From Dietzia sp. NCCP-2495 (GTDB lineage Bacteria; Actinomycetota; Actinomycetes; Mycobacteriales; Mycobacteriaceae), in the NCBI RefSeq assembly GCF_026011735.1, contig NZ_BRVN01000009.1:1-64000 (forward strand): DNA of 64,000 bases. Direction: 5' to 3'. Below the pieces are notes generated by a model. That model saw only the letters and a program-made list of their open reading frames with translations, did not search any database and was not told the DNA's origin. Positions 1 through 12,577 of this stretch are shown here, piece after piece. A program made the translations under genes and the position numbers. Numbering within the stretch: position 1 is the first letter of the stretch; every line of letters starts with the position of its first letter.

Positions 1-6
1 GCGGCG

Positions 7-777
7 TTAGCAGTTGCGCTCGAACACCAACCGCAGCCCCTCGAGCGCGAGGTCCGGCTCGACGTCGGTCACCGTCCGGGATTCCTCGGCCACCACGTCG
101 GCCCGCAGCCCGGTGAGCACGACAGAGGCGTCCGCCAACTCCGCGACATCGGTGCGCAGCCGGTCGACCAGGGCGTCGATCTGTCCGGCGAAACCGATCA
201 CGATGCCGGCCTGCAGCGCCGCGACGGTGTTCTTGCCGAGCGCCCCCTTGGGCCGGACCACCTCGATCTTGCGCAGCGCCGCCGCGCGCTCCGCCAGTGC
301 GTCGACGGAGATGTCGATGCCGGGCGCGATCGCCCCGCCGAGCAACTCGCCGCGCGCGGAGATCGCGTCGACGGTGGTCGCCGTGTCGACGTCGACGACG
401 ACGACGGGACCGTCGAACAGTGAGTGTGCGGCCAACGCGTTGACGACCCGGTCAGAGCCCACTTCCCGCGGGTTGTCCACGAGGAGCGGCACCCCGGTCT
501 TCACCCCGGGCGCCACCACGACGGACGGCAGTCGCGGCCAGTAGTCGGCGGCCATCCGGCGCAGTTCCCCAGTCACCGAGGGCACGACGGACAGTGCGGA
601 GATCCCCTCCAGGCGGTCGGCGCACTCCCCCAGCAGGCCGCGGACGGTCAGCGCGAGTTCGTCGGAGGTCACCGACGGGGACGTTCGCACACTCCAGGTG
701 CGCTCGAGCGGCCCGCCGTCCAGAGGGAATACGCCAAGCCGGATGTGGGTGTTCCCGACGTCGACGGTGAGAAGCAT
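7..777 (-). CDS. coaX: Type III pantothenate kinase
   Basis: Phosphorylates pantothenate to 4'-phosphopantothenate, the first step of cytoplasmic CoA synthesis. The 256-residue protein has the ASKHA-type phosphate loop DVGNT at residues 6-10, a GSDRVVNA segment near residue 108 and the second nucleotide loop DVDTATTVD near 130, all typical of CoaX and not of CoaA. ATG start, TAA stop, normal family length. It is the last gene visible of a leftward pantothenate run, 22 bases after panD, as in M. tuberculosis (Rv3600c). The next gene downstream lies outside the window. Confidence 0.96.
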   Translation of the reverse strand: MLLTVDVGNTHIRLGVFPLDGGPLERTWSVRTSPSVTSDELALTVRGLLGECADRLEGISALSVVPSVTGELRRMAADYWPRLPSVVVAPGVKTGVPLLVDNPREVGSDRVVNALAAHSLFDGPVVVVDVDTATTVDAISARGELLGGAIAPGIDISVDALAERAAALRKIEVVRPKGALGKNTVAALQAGIVIGFAGQIDALVDRLRTDVAELADASVVLTGLRADVVAEESRTVTDVEPDLALEGLRLVFERNC

Positions 778-799
778 GGTCGCTGTGGTCGTCCGCGGC

Positions 800-1225
800 C
801 TAGACGGCGGCGGGTTCCGGGACGCGCGGGTTCTTCAGGCCCGAGCCCTCGGGGACGTTCGCCGGGTCGTCGCCCTCGGTGAGCTTTCGGTTGTCGCCGT
901 CGACAAACACCACGCGAGGCTTGTAGGTCCGCGCCTCGGCGTCCTCCATGATCCCGTAGGCGATGATGATCACCAGGTCACCGGGGTGCACGAGGTGGGC
1001 GGCGGCACCGTTGATGCTGATCACGCCGGAGCCGCGCTCGCCGGTGATGGCGTAGGTGGTCAGGCGGTTGCCGTTGTTGATGTCGACAATGTCGATCTGC
1101 TGGCCCTCGAGCAGGTCGGCGGCGTCCATGAGGTCGGCGTCGATGGTGCAGGAGCCGACGTAGTGGAGGTCGGCCTGGGTCACGGTGGCGCGGTGGATCT
1201 TGGACTGGAGCATGGTGCGCTGCAT
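800..1225 (-). CDS. panD: Aspartate 1-decarboxylase proenzyme
   Basis: Makes beta-alanine from L-aspartate for pantothenate synthesis. The 141-residue proenzyme carries the self-cleavage site Gly24-Ser25 within HYVGSCTID; cleavage there gives the pyruvoyl cofactor on the alpha chain. The [11 protein letters not shown] segment with the conserved Tyr and Arg follows. Length is as in actinobacterial PanD. It starts only 3 bases after panC ends, so the two are surely co-transcribed, and the product feeds PanC directly. Confidence 0.97.
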   Translation of the reverse strand: MQRTMLQSKIHRATVTQADLHYVGSCTIDADLMDAADLLEGQQIDIVDINNGNRLTTYAITGERGSGVISINGAAAHLVHPGDLVIIIAYGIMEDAEARTYKPRVVFVDGDNRKLTEGDDPANVPEGSGLKNPRVPEPAAV

Positions 1226-1228
1226 TGG

Positions 1229-2218
1229 TCAGCCTTCCTGGGAGTCTGCGAGGTCCTGGGCCAGCTCGGCCTGCTGGGCGGCGACGGTGGCCTCGGCGGC
1301 GGCGAGGAAGCCGGTGCCGATGGCCACGCCGACGTTGTCGATGAGGCGGGTGGTTCCGATGCGGGCCGCCACGAGGAGCCGGCCGGGGCCCTCTTCCGGC
1401 GGGTCGCCGAGGTCCGCGGCGCGGAGCTCGAGGTAGTCGAGGGAGATCTGCGGGCGTTCGGCGAAGACCGCGGCCGCGGCCTCGATCACGGCGTCGCGGC
1501 CGGCCTTGGCGGCGAACGTGCCGGCGACGAGCGCGGCGTTGATGGTGGTGGCCAGTTCGCGCTCGTCTTCGGACAGGTAGCGGTTGCGCGAGCTCATGGC
1601 CAGGCCGTCGGCCTCGCGGACCGTCGGCACCCCCACGATCCGCACGTCGAGATTGAGGTCGGCGACCATCTGGCGGATCAGGACAAGCTGCTGGTAGTCC
1701 TTCTCCCCGAAGAACGCCTGGTGCGGCGCGACGATACCCAGCAGTTTCGCGACCACGGTGAGCATGCCGGCGAAGTGGCCGGGTCGGGCGCCGCCGTCGA
1801 GGATGTCACCGGTCGGGCCGGGCTGCACGGTGGTGCGCGGGCCGTCGGGATACATGGCGGTGGCGCTCGGGGCGAACACCAGCTCGACGCCGGCCGCCGC
1901 GAGCTTGGCGATGTCCTCGTCGAGTGTCCGTGGGTAGGCGTCGAGGTCCTCGCCGGGACCGAACTGCAACGGGTTGACGAAGATGGAGACCACGACGACG
2001 GCGCCGGGCGTGCGGCGCGCAGCCTCGACCAACGCGAGGTGGCCGTCATGGAGCGCACCCATGGTGGGCACGAACGTGATCTGCTTGCCGACCTTGCGCA
2101 GCGATTCGGTGACCGCGTGCAGCGAGTCCGGCTCGTGATGGACGGTCAGCTCACCGCGCGTGTAGCCGGTGCCCGGGCGGCCCGGGACGGCGGTGTGGAC
2201 CGGGAGGGAGGTGGTCAT
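1229..2218 (-). CDS. panC: Pantothenate synthetase
   Basis: Joins pantoate and beta-alanine using ATP through a pantoyl-adenylate. The nucleotidyltransferase fold is shown by [15 protein letters not shown] (the HIGH-like motif, near residue 52), [10 protein letters not shown] (near 165) and the SSRNRYLS segment that stands for KMSKS. At 329 residues it is slightly longer than average because of an N-terminal extension of about 25 residues. The ATG overlaps the stop of the upstream DUF2520 gene by 4 bases, which implies translational coupling. Confidence 0.96.
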   Translation of the reverse strand: MTTSLPVHTAVPGRPGTGYTRGELTVHHEPDSLHAVTESLRKVGKQITFVPTMGALHDGHLALVEAARRTPGAVVVVSIFVNPLQFGPGEDLDAYPRTLDEDIAKLAAAGVELVFAPSATAMYPDGPRTTVQPGPTGDILDGGARPGHFAGMLTVVAKLLGIVAPHQAFFGEKDYQQLVLIRQMVADLNLDVRIVGVPTVREADGLAMSSRNRYLSEDERELATTINAALVAGTFAAKAGRDAVIEAAAAVFAERPQISLDYLELRAADLGDPPEEGPGRLLVAARIGTTRLIDNVGVAIGTGFLAAAEATVAAQQAELAQDLADSQEG

Positions 2219-3168
2219 CGAAGCTGCTCCGTGAGGTCGGGGGCCAGGAGGTCGGTCACGTCACGACCGGCGCCACACCGGTCGGCGGTACGCAGGGCGG
2301 CGGCGCGGTAGCCGTCGGCGATCCCGCCGTCGACGTTCTCGAGTGCATCGAGGTGGCGGGAGACGGTCACGGCGTCGCCACGCATGACGGGTCCGGTGAG
2401 GGCGGAGTCGCCGGAGTTCAGGACGTTGTCGAGGGCGGCGCGGAGCAGTGGCTCGAGGGTACGGCGCGCGAGTGCCACCGCATCCTGGCCGCCCATCCCG
2501 TCGGGATCGCCCTCGACCGAGCCACCCGGCAGAACGGCAAAGGAGGCGGCGAGGGCGTCGGCGGCGTCGTTCACCAGCGTGACGAGGTGGTTGGCGCCGT
2601 GCGCGAGGGCGGCGTGGTAAAGGGCCCGGTGGGATTCGGCGACGGTGACGGGCAGTCCGCCGGTCTCCATGACGAGCATCTGCCCCACGACCAGTCCCGT
2701 CTCGTCCGGGGAGGTCAGGGCCCACGAGCAGCCCTGCATTCGGTCGATATCGGCCTCGCCGCCGGTGAAGGTCATCGCCGGATGGGCGGCCACCACCACG
2801 GCGCCGGCGTCCGCGGCCGGGCGGAGGACCTCGGCGCCCACTGCTCCGGCGACGTGCATGACGATGTGGCCGGGACGGAAGGCGTCAGCCTCGGCGAGCT
2901 CAGCCACGACGCCGGGCAGCGCAGAGTCGGGTACGGCCAGGATGAGGAGTTCGCCCGCCTCGGCCACGCCGACCGGGTCGGTGAGGCGTGCCTCGGGCAG
3001 GCGACGTGCGACGAGGTCCCGCGACCGCTCGGACCGTGCGACGACCGCGGAGACGACGTGGCCGCGCCGTTCGAGGGCCGCGCCCACGGCAGTACCTACG
3101 CGGCCTCCGGAGATGAGGCCGATGGAAAGGCGGGCAGGGGGTGTTCCGGTGACGCCGAATTCGGACAT
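2215..3168 (-). CDS. Rossmann/DUF2520 protein of the pantothenate operon
   Basis: A 317-residue dehydrogenase-like protein. The N-terminus [18 protein letters not shown] is a dinucleotide-binding beta-alpha-beta fingerprint, followed by a helical DUF2520 C-terminal half with the segment [21 protein letters not shown]. The fold resembles ketopantoate reductase and 6-phosphogluconate dehydrogenase-like enzymes. Equivalent to Rv3603c, which sits at the same place. The reading frame is open for 33 more codons upstream, but the ATG at 3168 has a GGAG ribosome site and begins just before the Rossmann strand. Function is not established; its coupling to panC suggests a pantothenate role. Confidence 0.85.
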   Translation of the reverse strand: MSEFGVTGTPPARLSIGLISGGRVGTAVGAALERRGHVVSAVVARSERSRDLVARRLPEARLTDPVGVAEAGELLILAVPDSALPGVVAELAEADAFRPGHIVMHVAGAVGAEVLRPAADAGAVVVAAHPAMTFTGGEADIDRMQGCSWALTSPDETGLVVGQMLVMETGGLPVTVAESHRALYHAALAHGANHLVTLVNDAADALAASFAVLPGGSVEGDPDGMGGQDAVALARRTLEPLLRAALDNVLNSGDSALTGPVMRGDAVTVSRHLDALENVDGGIADGYRAAALRTADRCGAGRDVTDLLAPDLTEQLR

Positions 3169-3464
3169 CGATGGGGCTCCAGTGCTCGATCCGTTCCAGG
3201 CCCACGAGTGAGTGGGTCCCAGACATCTCGCTGGCGAGGATAGTCCCGATGGGCGTCCACGTCGCATTTACGTGGCACACCTCACACCCCGCGCCATTCC
3301 GCAACCGCCCGACCCCCAAAACCAAGAATCCGCTACCCGGCCTGCTGATCCGCTACCCCTCTGCGGGTAGCGGATCCACAATTCGAGTAGCGGATCCTTT
3401 GGTGAGCTGGACCACGCGAGCTGGGTCAGACGAGCGAGCCGCAGCTGGTGGACCAGTGACGGCG
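3169..3464. other. Intergenic region with four-copy inverted array
   Basis: Lies between the DUF2520 gene and the DUF6779 gene, both leftward. No plausible gene is seen. It must hold the promoter of the pantothenate genes and any terminator of the fol/DUF genes. Its main content is the inverted array at 3328-3397. Confidence 0.5.
3328..3397. repeat. Four-copy inverted array of ATCCGCTAC
   Basis: The 9-mer ATCCGCTAC occurs at 3328 and 3348 on the plus strand and inverted (GTAGCGGAT) at 3367 and 3387, so two copies face two copies. The inner pair forms a perfect 12-bp stem (3347-3358 with 3365-3376) around a 6-base loop. It could act as a terminator or a protein-binding site. There is no T-tract on either side. 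Confidence 0.8.
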
Positions 3465-4724
3465 TCAGTCCTCCGCGCGACGACGGCGACGGCCACCGGA
3501 CGGGACGTCATCCCCACCGAGGCGCGCCATCAGCTCAGCCACGGAGAGCCCAGAGCCCTGACCGTGACGGCTGGCCGGCGCGGACTGCTCGCCCGACGAC
3601 GAATCGCCAGCGGACGATTCCTGCGACGGGCTCGAGGTCGACTCCGACGGCACGCTCGAGGTCTCGGCCTCCGCCGCTCGACGCGCGGCCCGGCCGGAGC
3701 CACCCGTGGGACGGACCGCCGGGCGACGGATCTCACCCGAGTCAGTGTTCGCACCCGAGCCGGCGTTCGCGCCCGAAGGCGTGGCCGACGCGGAGCCGGA
3801 AGTCGATGCGGAGCTGGAGCCAGGTGCGGAGCCGGAAGTCGATGCGGAGCTGTAGCCAGGTGCGATGCCGGAACTGGACGCAGTGCCGGTGCTCGACGTG
3901 TCATCGCGGTCGGCGACCGGCGAGAGCTTCTCCGTGCGCTCGGTGCTCGGAGTGGCGCCCGGGCCGACGCCCGAGACCGGCGTGCCGGTACGCGTGCCGG
4001 TCTTCGCAGCTGCACCGGCGGCGGCGCCCGCAGCGGCTGCACCGGCGGCTGCGCCCGCTGCGGGTGCACCCGTTGCGCCGGAACCGGCGGCGGCGCCCGA
4101 CCCGGACCTGCCGGCATCGGACTCCTGCGCGGCACCCGACGAGGGACGATCGGTCTGCCCCGGACGCGCTGCCGACGACTCGGACGGACGACGCCGCGGC
4201 TCGACCCGCTCGGACGGAACAGACTGCAGGTTCCCGGCACCGATCTGGGCGGCGGGAGCGTGCCCACCCACGGCGAACCTGTCCTCCGGGATGGTCACAC
4301 CCATCGCGCCGAGCTGCTCACGCAGCGCCGCGATCTCGTGCCGCAGGGCCAGGACGGACTCCGACGTCTCGAGCCTGATCGAATCGCGGAGATCCTTCTC
4401 CACGACGAGCTCGTGCTCACGGCGGGCCGAGATCTCGCGCTCGAGCTGCAGCTCGTAGACGGTGTGCAGGTCGCGGACACGCGCCGACTCGGCGGCGGCC
4501 TGCCGACGGTAGCGGGCGACGAGGAACGCTCCGATGAAGGCCGCCCACAGCGCGGCCAGCGTTCCGACACGCATCCACACGGGATTGTCGGAGATGACCA
4601 TCACCACGGTGGCCACCACCGCGAGGATCAGAAGCACCCCCAGGGCTATGCTCGCCAGATCGCGGTCCTCGCCGCGGCCTGGACGAGCCGACCTGGGCTT
4701 GTCAGTCGAGCCGTCGGAACTCAT
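3465..4724 (-). CDS. DUF6779-type membrane protein with long disordered tail
   Basis: A 419-residue protein in the Rv3604c position. A short charged N-terminus is followed by two membrane segments (near residues 24-46 and 50-73), a basic coiled-coil-like stretch with VYELQLEREISARREHELVV and LRHEIAALREQLGAMGV (about 75-140), then roughly 270 residues rich in Ala, Gly, Ser, Thr and Pro with no predicted fold. The tail is cytoplasmic if the hairpin inserts in the usual way. ATG at 4724 chosen; an ATG at 4733 is equally open. Function unknown. Confidence 0.75.
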   Translation of the reverse strand: MSSDGSTDKPRSARPGRGEDRDLASIALGVLLILAVVATVVMVISDNPVWMRVGTLAALWAAFIGAFLVARYRRQAAAESARVRDLHTVYELQLEREISARREHELVVEKDLRDSIRLETSESVLALRHEIAALREQLGAMGVTIPEDRFAVGGHAPAAQIGAGNLQSVPSERVEPRRRPSESSAARPGQTDRPSSGAAQESDAGRSGSGAAAGSGATGAPAAGAAAGAAAAGAAAGAAAKTGTRTGTPVSGVGPGATPSTERTEKLSPVADRDDTSSTGTASSSGIAPGYSSASTSGSAPGSSSASTSGSASATPSGANAGSGANTDSGEIRRPAVRPTGGSGRAARRAAEAETSSVPSESTSSPSQESSAGDSSSGEQSAPASRHGQGSGLSVAELMARLGGDDVPSGGRRRRRAED

Positions 4725-4833
4725 GCCCCGCATGATAGCGCCCGAACCACCAGTCACACCGGTGACCGACGCGTGTTGGTCCAGACGGCGACGGGCGGCC
4801 GGACCGCGGCCGCCGGGAACCGGATCCCGGACG

Positions 4834-5313
4834 TCACGTCGGCTGGGCGAGTCCGGGCACCTCGTCGTCGTCATCGGGCGGGGTCTGGCACACCCACTCC
4901 AGGAACAGGCCCGCCCCCAGTAACACCGCGCCCGAGACCAGCACGGCGATCGCCGCCGGCAGCTCCGCACGCGCGACCGCCAGTTCACCCAGGCGGAGCA
5001 GGAAGAACAGGGTGAGCCCCGCGCCGACCCCCGACATGGCCGCGCCGAGCACCGCGGACGCCTGACCCAGCGCCGCACTCCGGGCGATGGCCACCGGATG
5101 CATCTGGCTACGGTCCTGGCCGACGGAGCCGTCCGAGATGGCGGACCGGATACGCACCGCGAGGATCACGTCGATCACCGCCACCACGACGAGCGACACC
5201 CACGCGAAGCCGATCGGCGGCATCGAGCCGAGGAACGACCCCGTGAGCGCAAAGGCGGCCACGGCGGCGACGAGCGCCACCAGCACCAGCGTGGAGGCCG
5301 GTATCCGTGTCAT
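4834..5313 (-). CDS. DUF3180 membrane protein
   Basis: A 159-residue protein with four hydrophobic segments (about 7-27, 33-53, 83-108 and 118-141) and an acidic C-terminus, matching the Rv3605c/DUF3180 family in size, topology and place directly after folK. Only 1 base separates it from the folK stop, so it is part of the folate operon. No enzymatic motif is visible and its role is not known. Confidence 0.85.
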   Translation of the reverse strand: MTRIPASTLVLVALVAAVAAFALTGSFLGSMPPIGFAWVSLVVVAVIDVILAVRIRSAISDGSVGQDRSQMHPVAIARSAALGQASAVLGAAMSGVGAGLTLFFLLRLGELAVARAELPAAIAVLVSGAVLLGAGLFLEWVCQTPPDDDDEVPGLAQPT

Positions 5314-5314
5314 G

Positions 5315-5839
5315 TCAGCCCTCCCACCCCTCGGGGGCCAGGCGCTGGTCGAGCCTCGTGACGGCCTCCACCTCGCCCGGGGGCAACTCCTCGATCAGGT
5401 CGCGCACGGGACGGGAGGAGAGGACGGCGTCCGGGTCGACCTCGAGCCAGGGCACGAGGACGAACGCCCGGTCGACGGCGCGGGGATGCGGGAGGGTGAG
5501 GACCGGGTCGTCCGAGGTGACGTCGGTGCCGTCCACCGTGGCGGTGACGACGTCGACGTCGAGCGTGCGCGGCCCCCAGCGGACCTCCCGCGTGCGATGG
5601 GCCTCGCGCTCGCGCCCGAAGCCCCAGTCGAGGACGTCGGCGGGGGTGCCCGGGTGGTCGACGACGAGGACCGCGTTGAGGAAATCGTCCTGCTCGACCC
5701 CGCCCCACGGTGGGGTCGAATACACCGATGAGACCGCGCGCAGGATCCCGTCCGCGGCGGCCGCCTCGGCGACACCGCGCAGCAGCCCGAGGGCGTCCCC
5801 TTGGTTCCCGCCGATCGACAGCACCGCCCGGCAGCTCAT
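5315..5839 (-). CDS. folK: 2-amino-4-hydroxy-6-hydroxymethyldihydropteridine pyrophosphokinase
   Basis: Transfers pyrophosphate from ATP to 6-hydroxymethyl-dihydropterin, the step before FolP. The 174-residue protein shows SIGGNQGDA (N-terminal pterin loop), [20 protein letters not shown] and the signature [11 protein letters not shown] with the two metal-binding aspartates, then [15 protein letters not shown]. All core HPPK motifs are intact. The ATG at 5839 overlaps the folB stop by 4 bases; longer versions of the frame run through folB and are not credible. Confidence 0.95.
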   Translation of the reverse strand: MSCRAVLSIGGNQGDALGLLRGVAEAAAADGILRAVSSVYSTPPWGGVEQDDFLNAVLVVDHPGTPADVLDWGFGREREAHRTREVRWGPRTLDVDVVTATVDGTDVTSDDPVLTLPHPRAVDRAFVLVPWLEVDPDAVLSSRPVRDLIEELPPGEVEAVTRLDQRLAPEGWEG

Positions 5840-6213
5840 CCGGCCACACCCTCGCGCGTGCGCCGGGCCACCACCGCGACGTCCGAGAACTCGGCGGGAA
5901 TGGGGGCCTGTGGCTTGTGCAGGGTCACCTCGACGGCGGTGGCGGTGGGCGCCATCTCCATGATCCCGTCGGCGATCCGGGACACGACGGTCTCGATGAG
6001 ATCGCACGCCGGACCGGACACGATGTCGCGGGCGAGAAGAGCCAGTGCCCCGTAGTCGACGGTATCGGCGAGATCGTCCGAGGCCGCGGCCCGCGAGAAG
6101 TCGGTCCAGAGCACCACGTCGACGAGGAAGTCCTGGCCGTCGCGCTTCTCGTGCTCGAAGACGCCGTGCTTGCCGCGGACCTTGAGTCCGGTGAGTTCGA
6201 TCCGGTCGGCCAT
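5836..6213 (-). CDS. folB: Dihydroneopterin aldolase
   Basis: Cleaves 7,8-dihydroneopterin to 6-hydroxymethyl-dihydropterin and glycolaldehyde. The 125-residue protein has the family pattern [27 protein letters not shown] near the N-terminus (including the conserved Glu), [15 protein letters not shown] and the Lys of the LHKPQAPIP segment near 100. Length fits the small tunnelling-fold aldolase. ATG at 6213, 2 bases after folP. Confidence 0.94.
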   Translation of the reverse strand: MADRIELTGLKVRGKHGVFEHEKRDGQDFLVDVVLWTDFSRAAASDDLADTVDYGALALLARDIVSGPACDLIETVVSRIADGIMEMAPTATAVEVTLHKPQAPIPAEFSDVAVVARRTREGVAG

Positions 6214-6215
6214 GG

Positions 6216-7097
6216 TCACTCTCCCGCTAGTCGGGCTCGTCCCGCGCGTCCCGCGGACCACGCCGCGGCGACCCGGACGGCGTCCGCGCTCGGGACGACA
6301 TCGTGCACCCGCACTCCCCACGCGCCTGCCGCGGCAGCGATCGACGTGACGGCCGCCGTGGCGGCGTCGCGCCCGGAGACCTCGCGGGGGCTGCCGTCCT
6401 GATCTGCCAGGAGCGCACCGATGAACCGCTTGCGCGAGGCCGCGACGAGCACCGGGAACCCGAGGTCGAGCAGCTGGTCGATGTCGCGGAGCAGCGCCCA
6501 GTTGTCGTCGGAGTCCTTGGCGAAGCCCAGTCCCGGGTCGAGGACGATGTCCTCGGCGGCGATGCCGGCGGCCAGCGCCGCGTCGGCCCGGCGGGCCAGG
6601 TGATCGCGGACCGAGCCCACCACGTCGCCGCCGTAATCGCTCCGGCCGCCCGCTCCCGCGTGGTAGTCGTCGGGCGAGACCCAGTGCATGAGGATCACCG
6701 GTGCACCGTGCTCCGCGACGACCCGGAGCATGTCCGGATCGGCGAGTCCGCCGGAGACGTCGTTGACGATTGTCGCGCCCTCGGCGAGCGCGCCTGCGGC
6801 GACGGATGCACGCATCGTGTCCACCGAGACGGGCACCCCGTCGGCGCGGAGTGCCCGTACGAGCGGGACGACCCGCTGCATCTCGTCGGACTCGGCGACC
6901 CTGATCGCGCCCGGCCGGGTGGATTCGCCTCCGACGTCGACGATGTCGGCACCGTCGGCGACCATCCGCCGAGCGTGGGCCACCGCGTCGTCGAACGCGA
7001 GGTGCCGTCCACCGTCGGAGAATGAATCGACGGTGATGTTGAGGATGCCCATGACCGCGCAGCGATCCGGTCGGGGCAGCCGGGGTGTCTCGCTCAC
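6216..7097 (-). CDS. folP: Dihydropteroate synthase
   Basis: Condenses hydroxymethyl-dihydropterin pyrophosphate with p-aminobenzoate; the sulfonamide target. A 293-residue TIM-barrel protein with [15 protein letters not shown] (first pterin loop), [11 protein letters not shown] (second loop), [25 protein letters not shown] and ASRKRFIG in the expected order. The loop-1 proline of many DHPS enzymes is Val here, comparable to the variant in mycobacterial FolP1. GTG start at 7097 overlaps the folE stop by 4 bases. Confidence 0.95.
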   Translation of the reverse strand: MSETPRLPRPDRCAVMGILNITVDSFSDGGRHLAFDDAVAHARRMVADGADIVDVGGESTRPGAIRVAESDEMQRVVPLVRALRADGVPVSVDTMRASVAAGALAEGATIVNDVSGGLADPDMLRVVAEHGAPVILMHWVSPDDYHAGAGGRSDYGGDVVGSVRDHLARRADAALAAGIAAEDIVLDPGLGFAKDSDDNWALLRDIDQLLDLGFPVLVAASRKRFIGALLADQDGSPREVSGRDAATAAVTSIAAAAGAWGVRVHDVVPSADAVRVAAAWSAGRAGRARLAGE

Positions 7098-7762
7098 GTG
7101 CCGCGCAGGAGGCCGAGTGCCTCCGCCCTGCTCGCCGCGTTGGACCGCATGATGCCGCGGACGGCCGAGGTGGTGGTGACCGATCCCGGCTTACGGATGC
7201 CACGCATGGCCATGCACAGGTGCTCGCACTCGATCACCACGAGCACACCCGACGGGTCGAGCCGGTCGACCAGCGCGTCGGCGACCTGGCTGGTCAGGCG
7301 CTCCTGGACCTGGGGGCGCTTGGCGTAGAGATCGACGAGTCGCGCGAGCTTGCTCAGTCCGGTGACCGCCCCGGACTTGCCGGGGATGTAGCCGATGTGG
7401 GCGACCCCGTGGAACGGGACGAGGTGGTGCTCGCAGGTGGAGTAGATGGGGATGTCCCGCACCAGCACCAGTTCGCGATGGTCCTCGTTGAAGGTCTTGG
7501 CCAGCACCTCGGACGGGTCGGCGTACAGGCCCGAGAAGACCTCGCGGTAGGCACGGGTGACCCGGGCGGGCGTATCGCGCAGCCCTTCCCGGTCCGGGTC
7601 CTCACCGACGGCGATCAGCAGTTCACGTACCGCCGCCTCGGCGCGCTCCGCGTCGAACACGCGGTCCGTGCTCGCGCTGCCCGTGCTCGCACTGTCAGTG
7701 CTCGTGTTGCCCGTGGACACAGACACCTCGTCGACCCCGGGGCGATTCTCTGTGGTCGTCAT
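7094..7762 (-). CDS. folE: GTP cyclohydrolase I
   Basis: Converts GTP to 7,8-dihydroneopterin triphosphate, the entry to folate synthesis. Of 222 residues the last 185 form the conserved domain with [12 protein letters not shown] and [11 protein letters not shown], which supply the zinc-binding Cys-His-Cys set. The first 35 residues are a Ser/Thr/Asp/Gly repeat ([17 protein letters not shown]), likely disordered. The ATG at 7762 follows an AGAGGA ribosome site; the frame opens one codon earlier at a TTG. It heads the four folate genes and follows ftsH by 33 bases. Confidence 0.95.
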   Translation of the reverse strand: MTTTENRPGVDEVSVSTGNTSTDSASTGSASTDRVFDAERAEAAVRELLIAVGEDPDREGLRDTPARVTRAYREVFSGLYADPSEVLAKTFNEDHRELVLVRDIPIYSTCEHHLVPFHGVAHIGYIPGKSGAVTGLSKLARLVDLYAKRPQVQERLTSQVADALVDRLDPSGVLVVIECEHLCMAMRGIRKPGSVTTTSAVRGIMRSNAASRAEALGLLRGT

Positions 7763-7795
7763 CAATCCTCTTCTCAGACGTCTACGACCGGGAGG

Positions 7796-10423
<2,628 letters not shown>

Positions 10424-10592
10424 TCGGTCCTCGTGTGGGGAGAACGGCCCCGCCGGACGGGGGACCAGGTGTTGCGACCGACTGGGTCGGTATCTGACCA
10501 GGCTACCTGCGAACTCCGACAGCCGACCGGCCTGATCGCCCACGGCGGACAGCGTGATCGAGGAGCGCGAACGGACACCGGGCTCGTCGTCG

Positions 10593-10598
10593 TACGAT
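10593..10598 (+). promoter_or_regulatory. -10 box of a leaderless amidase transcript
   Basis: TACGAT, matching TANNNT, ends 7 bases before the GTG at 10606. No ribosome site lies between, so transcription probably begins at the start codon itself. It lies in the 182-base region that also holds the divergent ftsH promoter. Confidence 0.5.
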
Positions 10599-10605
10599 CG
10601 TGGCC

Positions 10606-11958
10606 GTGACCAGCCCCCTGCCCACCGCCATCGACACCGCCGACGCCGTGCGTTCCGGCGAACTCGGCGCCCTGGAGGCCCTGGACGCCGCCGTCGACCG
10701 GATCACCGACGCCGATCCGACCCTGCGCGCCTTCACCTCGATCCTCCGCGCGGACGGACGGGCCGCCGGCGCCGCCGTCGACGCGATGGGCCCCGACCAG
10801 CGCGCGGCACTCCCCCTGGCGGGGGTCCCGCTGGCGATCAAGGGCACCGTCACCCTCGACAACCCGGTGGTCACGCCCCTGCTGGCGGCCGGGGCGCTCC
10901 CCGTCGGGATCACCGCGACCCCCCAACTGTGCACGTGGGGGATGACCGATTCCGACGCCCACGGCATCACCCGCAACCCACTGGACCTGTCCCTGACCTC
11001 GGGCGGATCCTCGGGAGGCTCGGCCACGTCCGTCGCCTCCGGGATGGTGCCGCTCGCGATCGGCGACGACGGCATGGGGTCGCTGCGCATCCCCTCCGCC
11101 GCCTGCGGCCTGGTCACCATCAAACCCGGAACCGGCGTGGTCCCCACCCGGTTGAGCGCCGGGAACTGGGGCGGACTCGCCGAGTCCGGACCGCTGGCGA
11201 GGACGGTCGCCGACGTGGCCCTGGCCCTGTCGGTCATGGCCGGACGCCCCGAGCTCGCCTCCCCCACAGAGGTGCCGGAGGGCACCCGGATCGGCCTGTC
11301 CGTCGCGAGCCCGATCCGCCTCGGGCTCGATCTGGTCCGCATCCACGAGCCGTGGATCCGTGCGGCCCGGGACGCGGCCTCGATCCTGCGTGGGCGGGAC
11401 CTCGTCGTCGTCGACACCTCCCTCCCCTCCCCGCGCGATCCGGTCCTCTACCTGGCCAGATGGACCTCCGCCGTCGCCCGGGCGGCCGAGGCCGAGAACC
11501 TGCCGCTGTCCGCGATGGAGCGTCGGACCCGCCACCACGCGCTGCTCGGGCGCACGGTGTTCCGCAACGGGATGGCGGGCGACGGCGACACCCGCTGGAA
11601 CCGCGGGGTCGAGGCACTGCGCGCCGAGGTCGAACGCGCGATGGACGCCGCCAGCGTGGACGTGTGGCTCACCCCGGCACTCGCCGACCTCCCGCCCGAG
11701 GCGACCGACTGGCACCGCCGCTCCTGGGGCCGCTCACTGTGGGCGTCGATGCGGTTCGCGCCGTTCTTCCCGCTCGCCAACGTCCTGGGCTGGCCCGCCA
11801 TGACCGTGCCGTGCGGCTCCACGCACACCACGCTCGGGCGGTACCTGCCCACGTCGGTCCAGTTGGTGGGTCGCCCCGGGTCCGAGGCGACCCTGTTGGC
11901 GCTCGCCGCGGCGATCGAGAGGGGCGACGACGACAACGCCCGCACCGCGGGTCGCTAG
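10606..11958 (+). CDS. Amidase-signature family hydrolase
   Basis: A 450-residue amidase-signature protein. The Ser-cisSer-Lys machinery is visible as the Lys of LAIKG near residue 77, the Gly-Ser-rich stretch [10 protein letters not shown] near 130 and [13 protein letters not shown] near 160, which holds the nucleophile. Such enzymes hydrolyse primary amides or related bonds; the substrate cannot be told. The GTG at 10606 is preferred because a -10 box lies 7 bases upstream; an in-frame GTG at 10600 also exists. It stands alone between ftsH and a leftward block. Confidence 0.85.
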   Translation: MTSPLPTAIDTADAVRSGELGALEALDAAVDRITDADPTLRAFTSILRADGRAAGAAVDAMGPDQRAALPLAGVPLAIKGTVTLDNPVVTPLLAAGALPVGITATPQLCTWGMTDSDAHGITRNPLDLSLTSGGSSGGSATSVASGMVPLAIGDDGMGSLRIPSAACGLVTIKPGTGVVPTRLSAGNWGGLAESGPLARTVADVALALSVMAGRPELASPTEVPEGTRIGLSVASPIRLGLDLVRIHEPWIRAARDAASILRGRDLVVVDTSLPSPRDPVLYLARWTSAVARAAEAENLPLSAMERRTRHHALLGRTVFRNGMAGDGDTRWNRGVEALRAEVERAMDAASVDVWLTPALADLPPEATDWHRRSWGRSLWASMRFAPFFPLANVLGWPAMTVPCGSTHTTLGRYLPTSVQLVGRPGSEATLLALAAAIERGDDDNARTAGR

Positions 11959-11966
11959 CCGGGCAC

Positions 11967-12069
11967 CCGGCCCGATCAGTGGATCGGGCAACCGGCCTGG
12001 TCAGCGGATTCGGGCGGCCGGCCTGGTCAGCGTGTTCGGGCGGCCGGCCTGGTCAGTGGATCGGACAGC
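11967..12069. repeat. 26-bp tandem repeat, about four copies
   Basis: Units of the type CCGGCCTGGTCAGCGG plus ten bases begin at 11992, 12018 and 12044, with a more diverged copy before them. The array starts 8 bases after the amidase stop. The last unit contains the stop codon of the leftward gene at 12053. Confidence 0.85.
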
Positions 12070-12391
12070 CCGCGGGGGTGGCCGGCGTCCCGTCGTGGTG
12101 GTCGTACGGGGTCGACGTGATCCCGTTCTTCCTCGCCGAGACCCGCGAGGTCACCATGTTGATCCGCCAGAACCGGTCGCCGTTTCGGCCCCGCCACCTC
12201 AGACGCTGCTCCCGGAACGGCAGCGCGTCGACCGCCCTGTTGATCGCGATGTTCGCCGTCACCAGAGCGCCGACCACCTTCACCCACGGCGCGATGGTGA
12301 TGTCGTGAGCCGGAGTGGACGCGATCAGCGCCCGCGTCGCCGGCTCGCCACCGAAGTACGCCATCATCCCGAGTAGCGGCGCGATCGTCAT
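12053..12391 (-). CDS. Hypothetical protein, possibly a gene remnant
   Basis: A 112-residue frame with protein-like composition: a hydrophobic stretch (WVKVVGALVTANIAINRAV) and a tail with DRFWRINMVTSRVSARKNG and TPYDHHDGTPATPAGCPIH. The frame stays open for about 22 codons before the ATG with plausible sequence (VVASYANGNLTFGGR) but no start, then meets a stop. It may therefore be the 3' end of a longer, decayed gene. No family recognised. Confidence 0.4.
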   Translation of the reverse strand: MTIAPLLGMMAYFGGEPATRALIASTPAHDITIAPWVKVVGALVTANIAINRAVDALPFREQRLRWRGRNGDRFWRINMVTSRVSARKNGITSTPYDHHDGTPATPAGCPIH

Positions 12392-12493
12392 CCTGCCGCC
12401 GAAGGTGAGGTTCCCGTTGGCGTAGGAAGCAACAACCTGCTGTGGGGCTGGCGTTCACGTTCGAATTCGGGGGTCCGGTCCATGCCGGCCATT

Positions 12494-12577
12494 GTTCACT
12501 ACACGTACTGCCAGGAGAGTCGTTCACTACTCGCAGTGCTGGACAGGCCGCTCACTACGCGTACTGCTGCACGATCC
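12494..12577. repeat. 28-bp tandem repeat, three copies
   Basis: Units beginning GTTCACTAC or GCTCACTAC start at 12494, 12522 and 12550. The third contains the last codons and stop of the acyl-CoA synthetase gene; the other two extend into the intergenic region. Confidence 0.8.

Noticed and set aside
698-2311. 537-codon plus-strand frame opposite panD and panC
   Set aside because: Shadow of panC/panD; no start signal and no motif.
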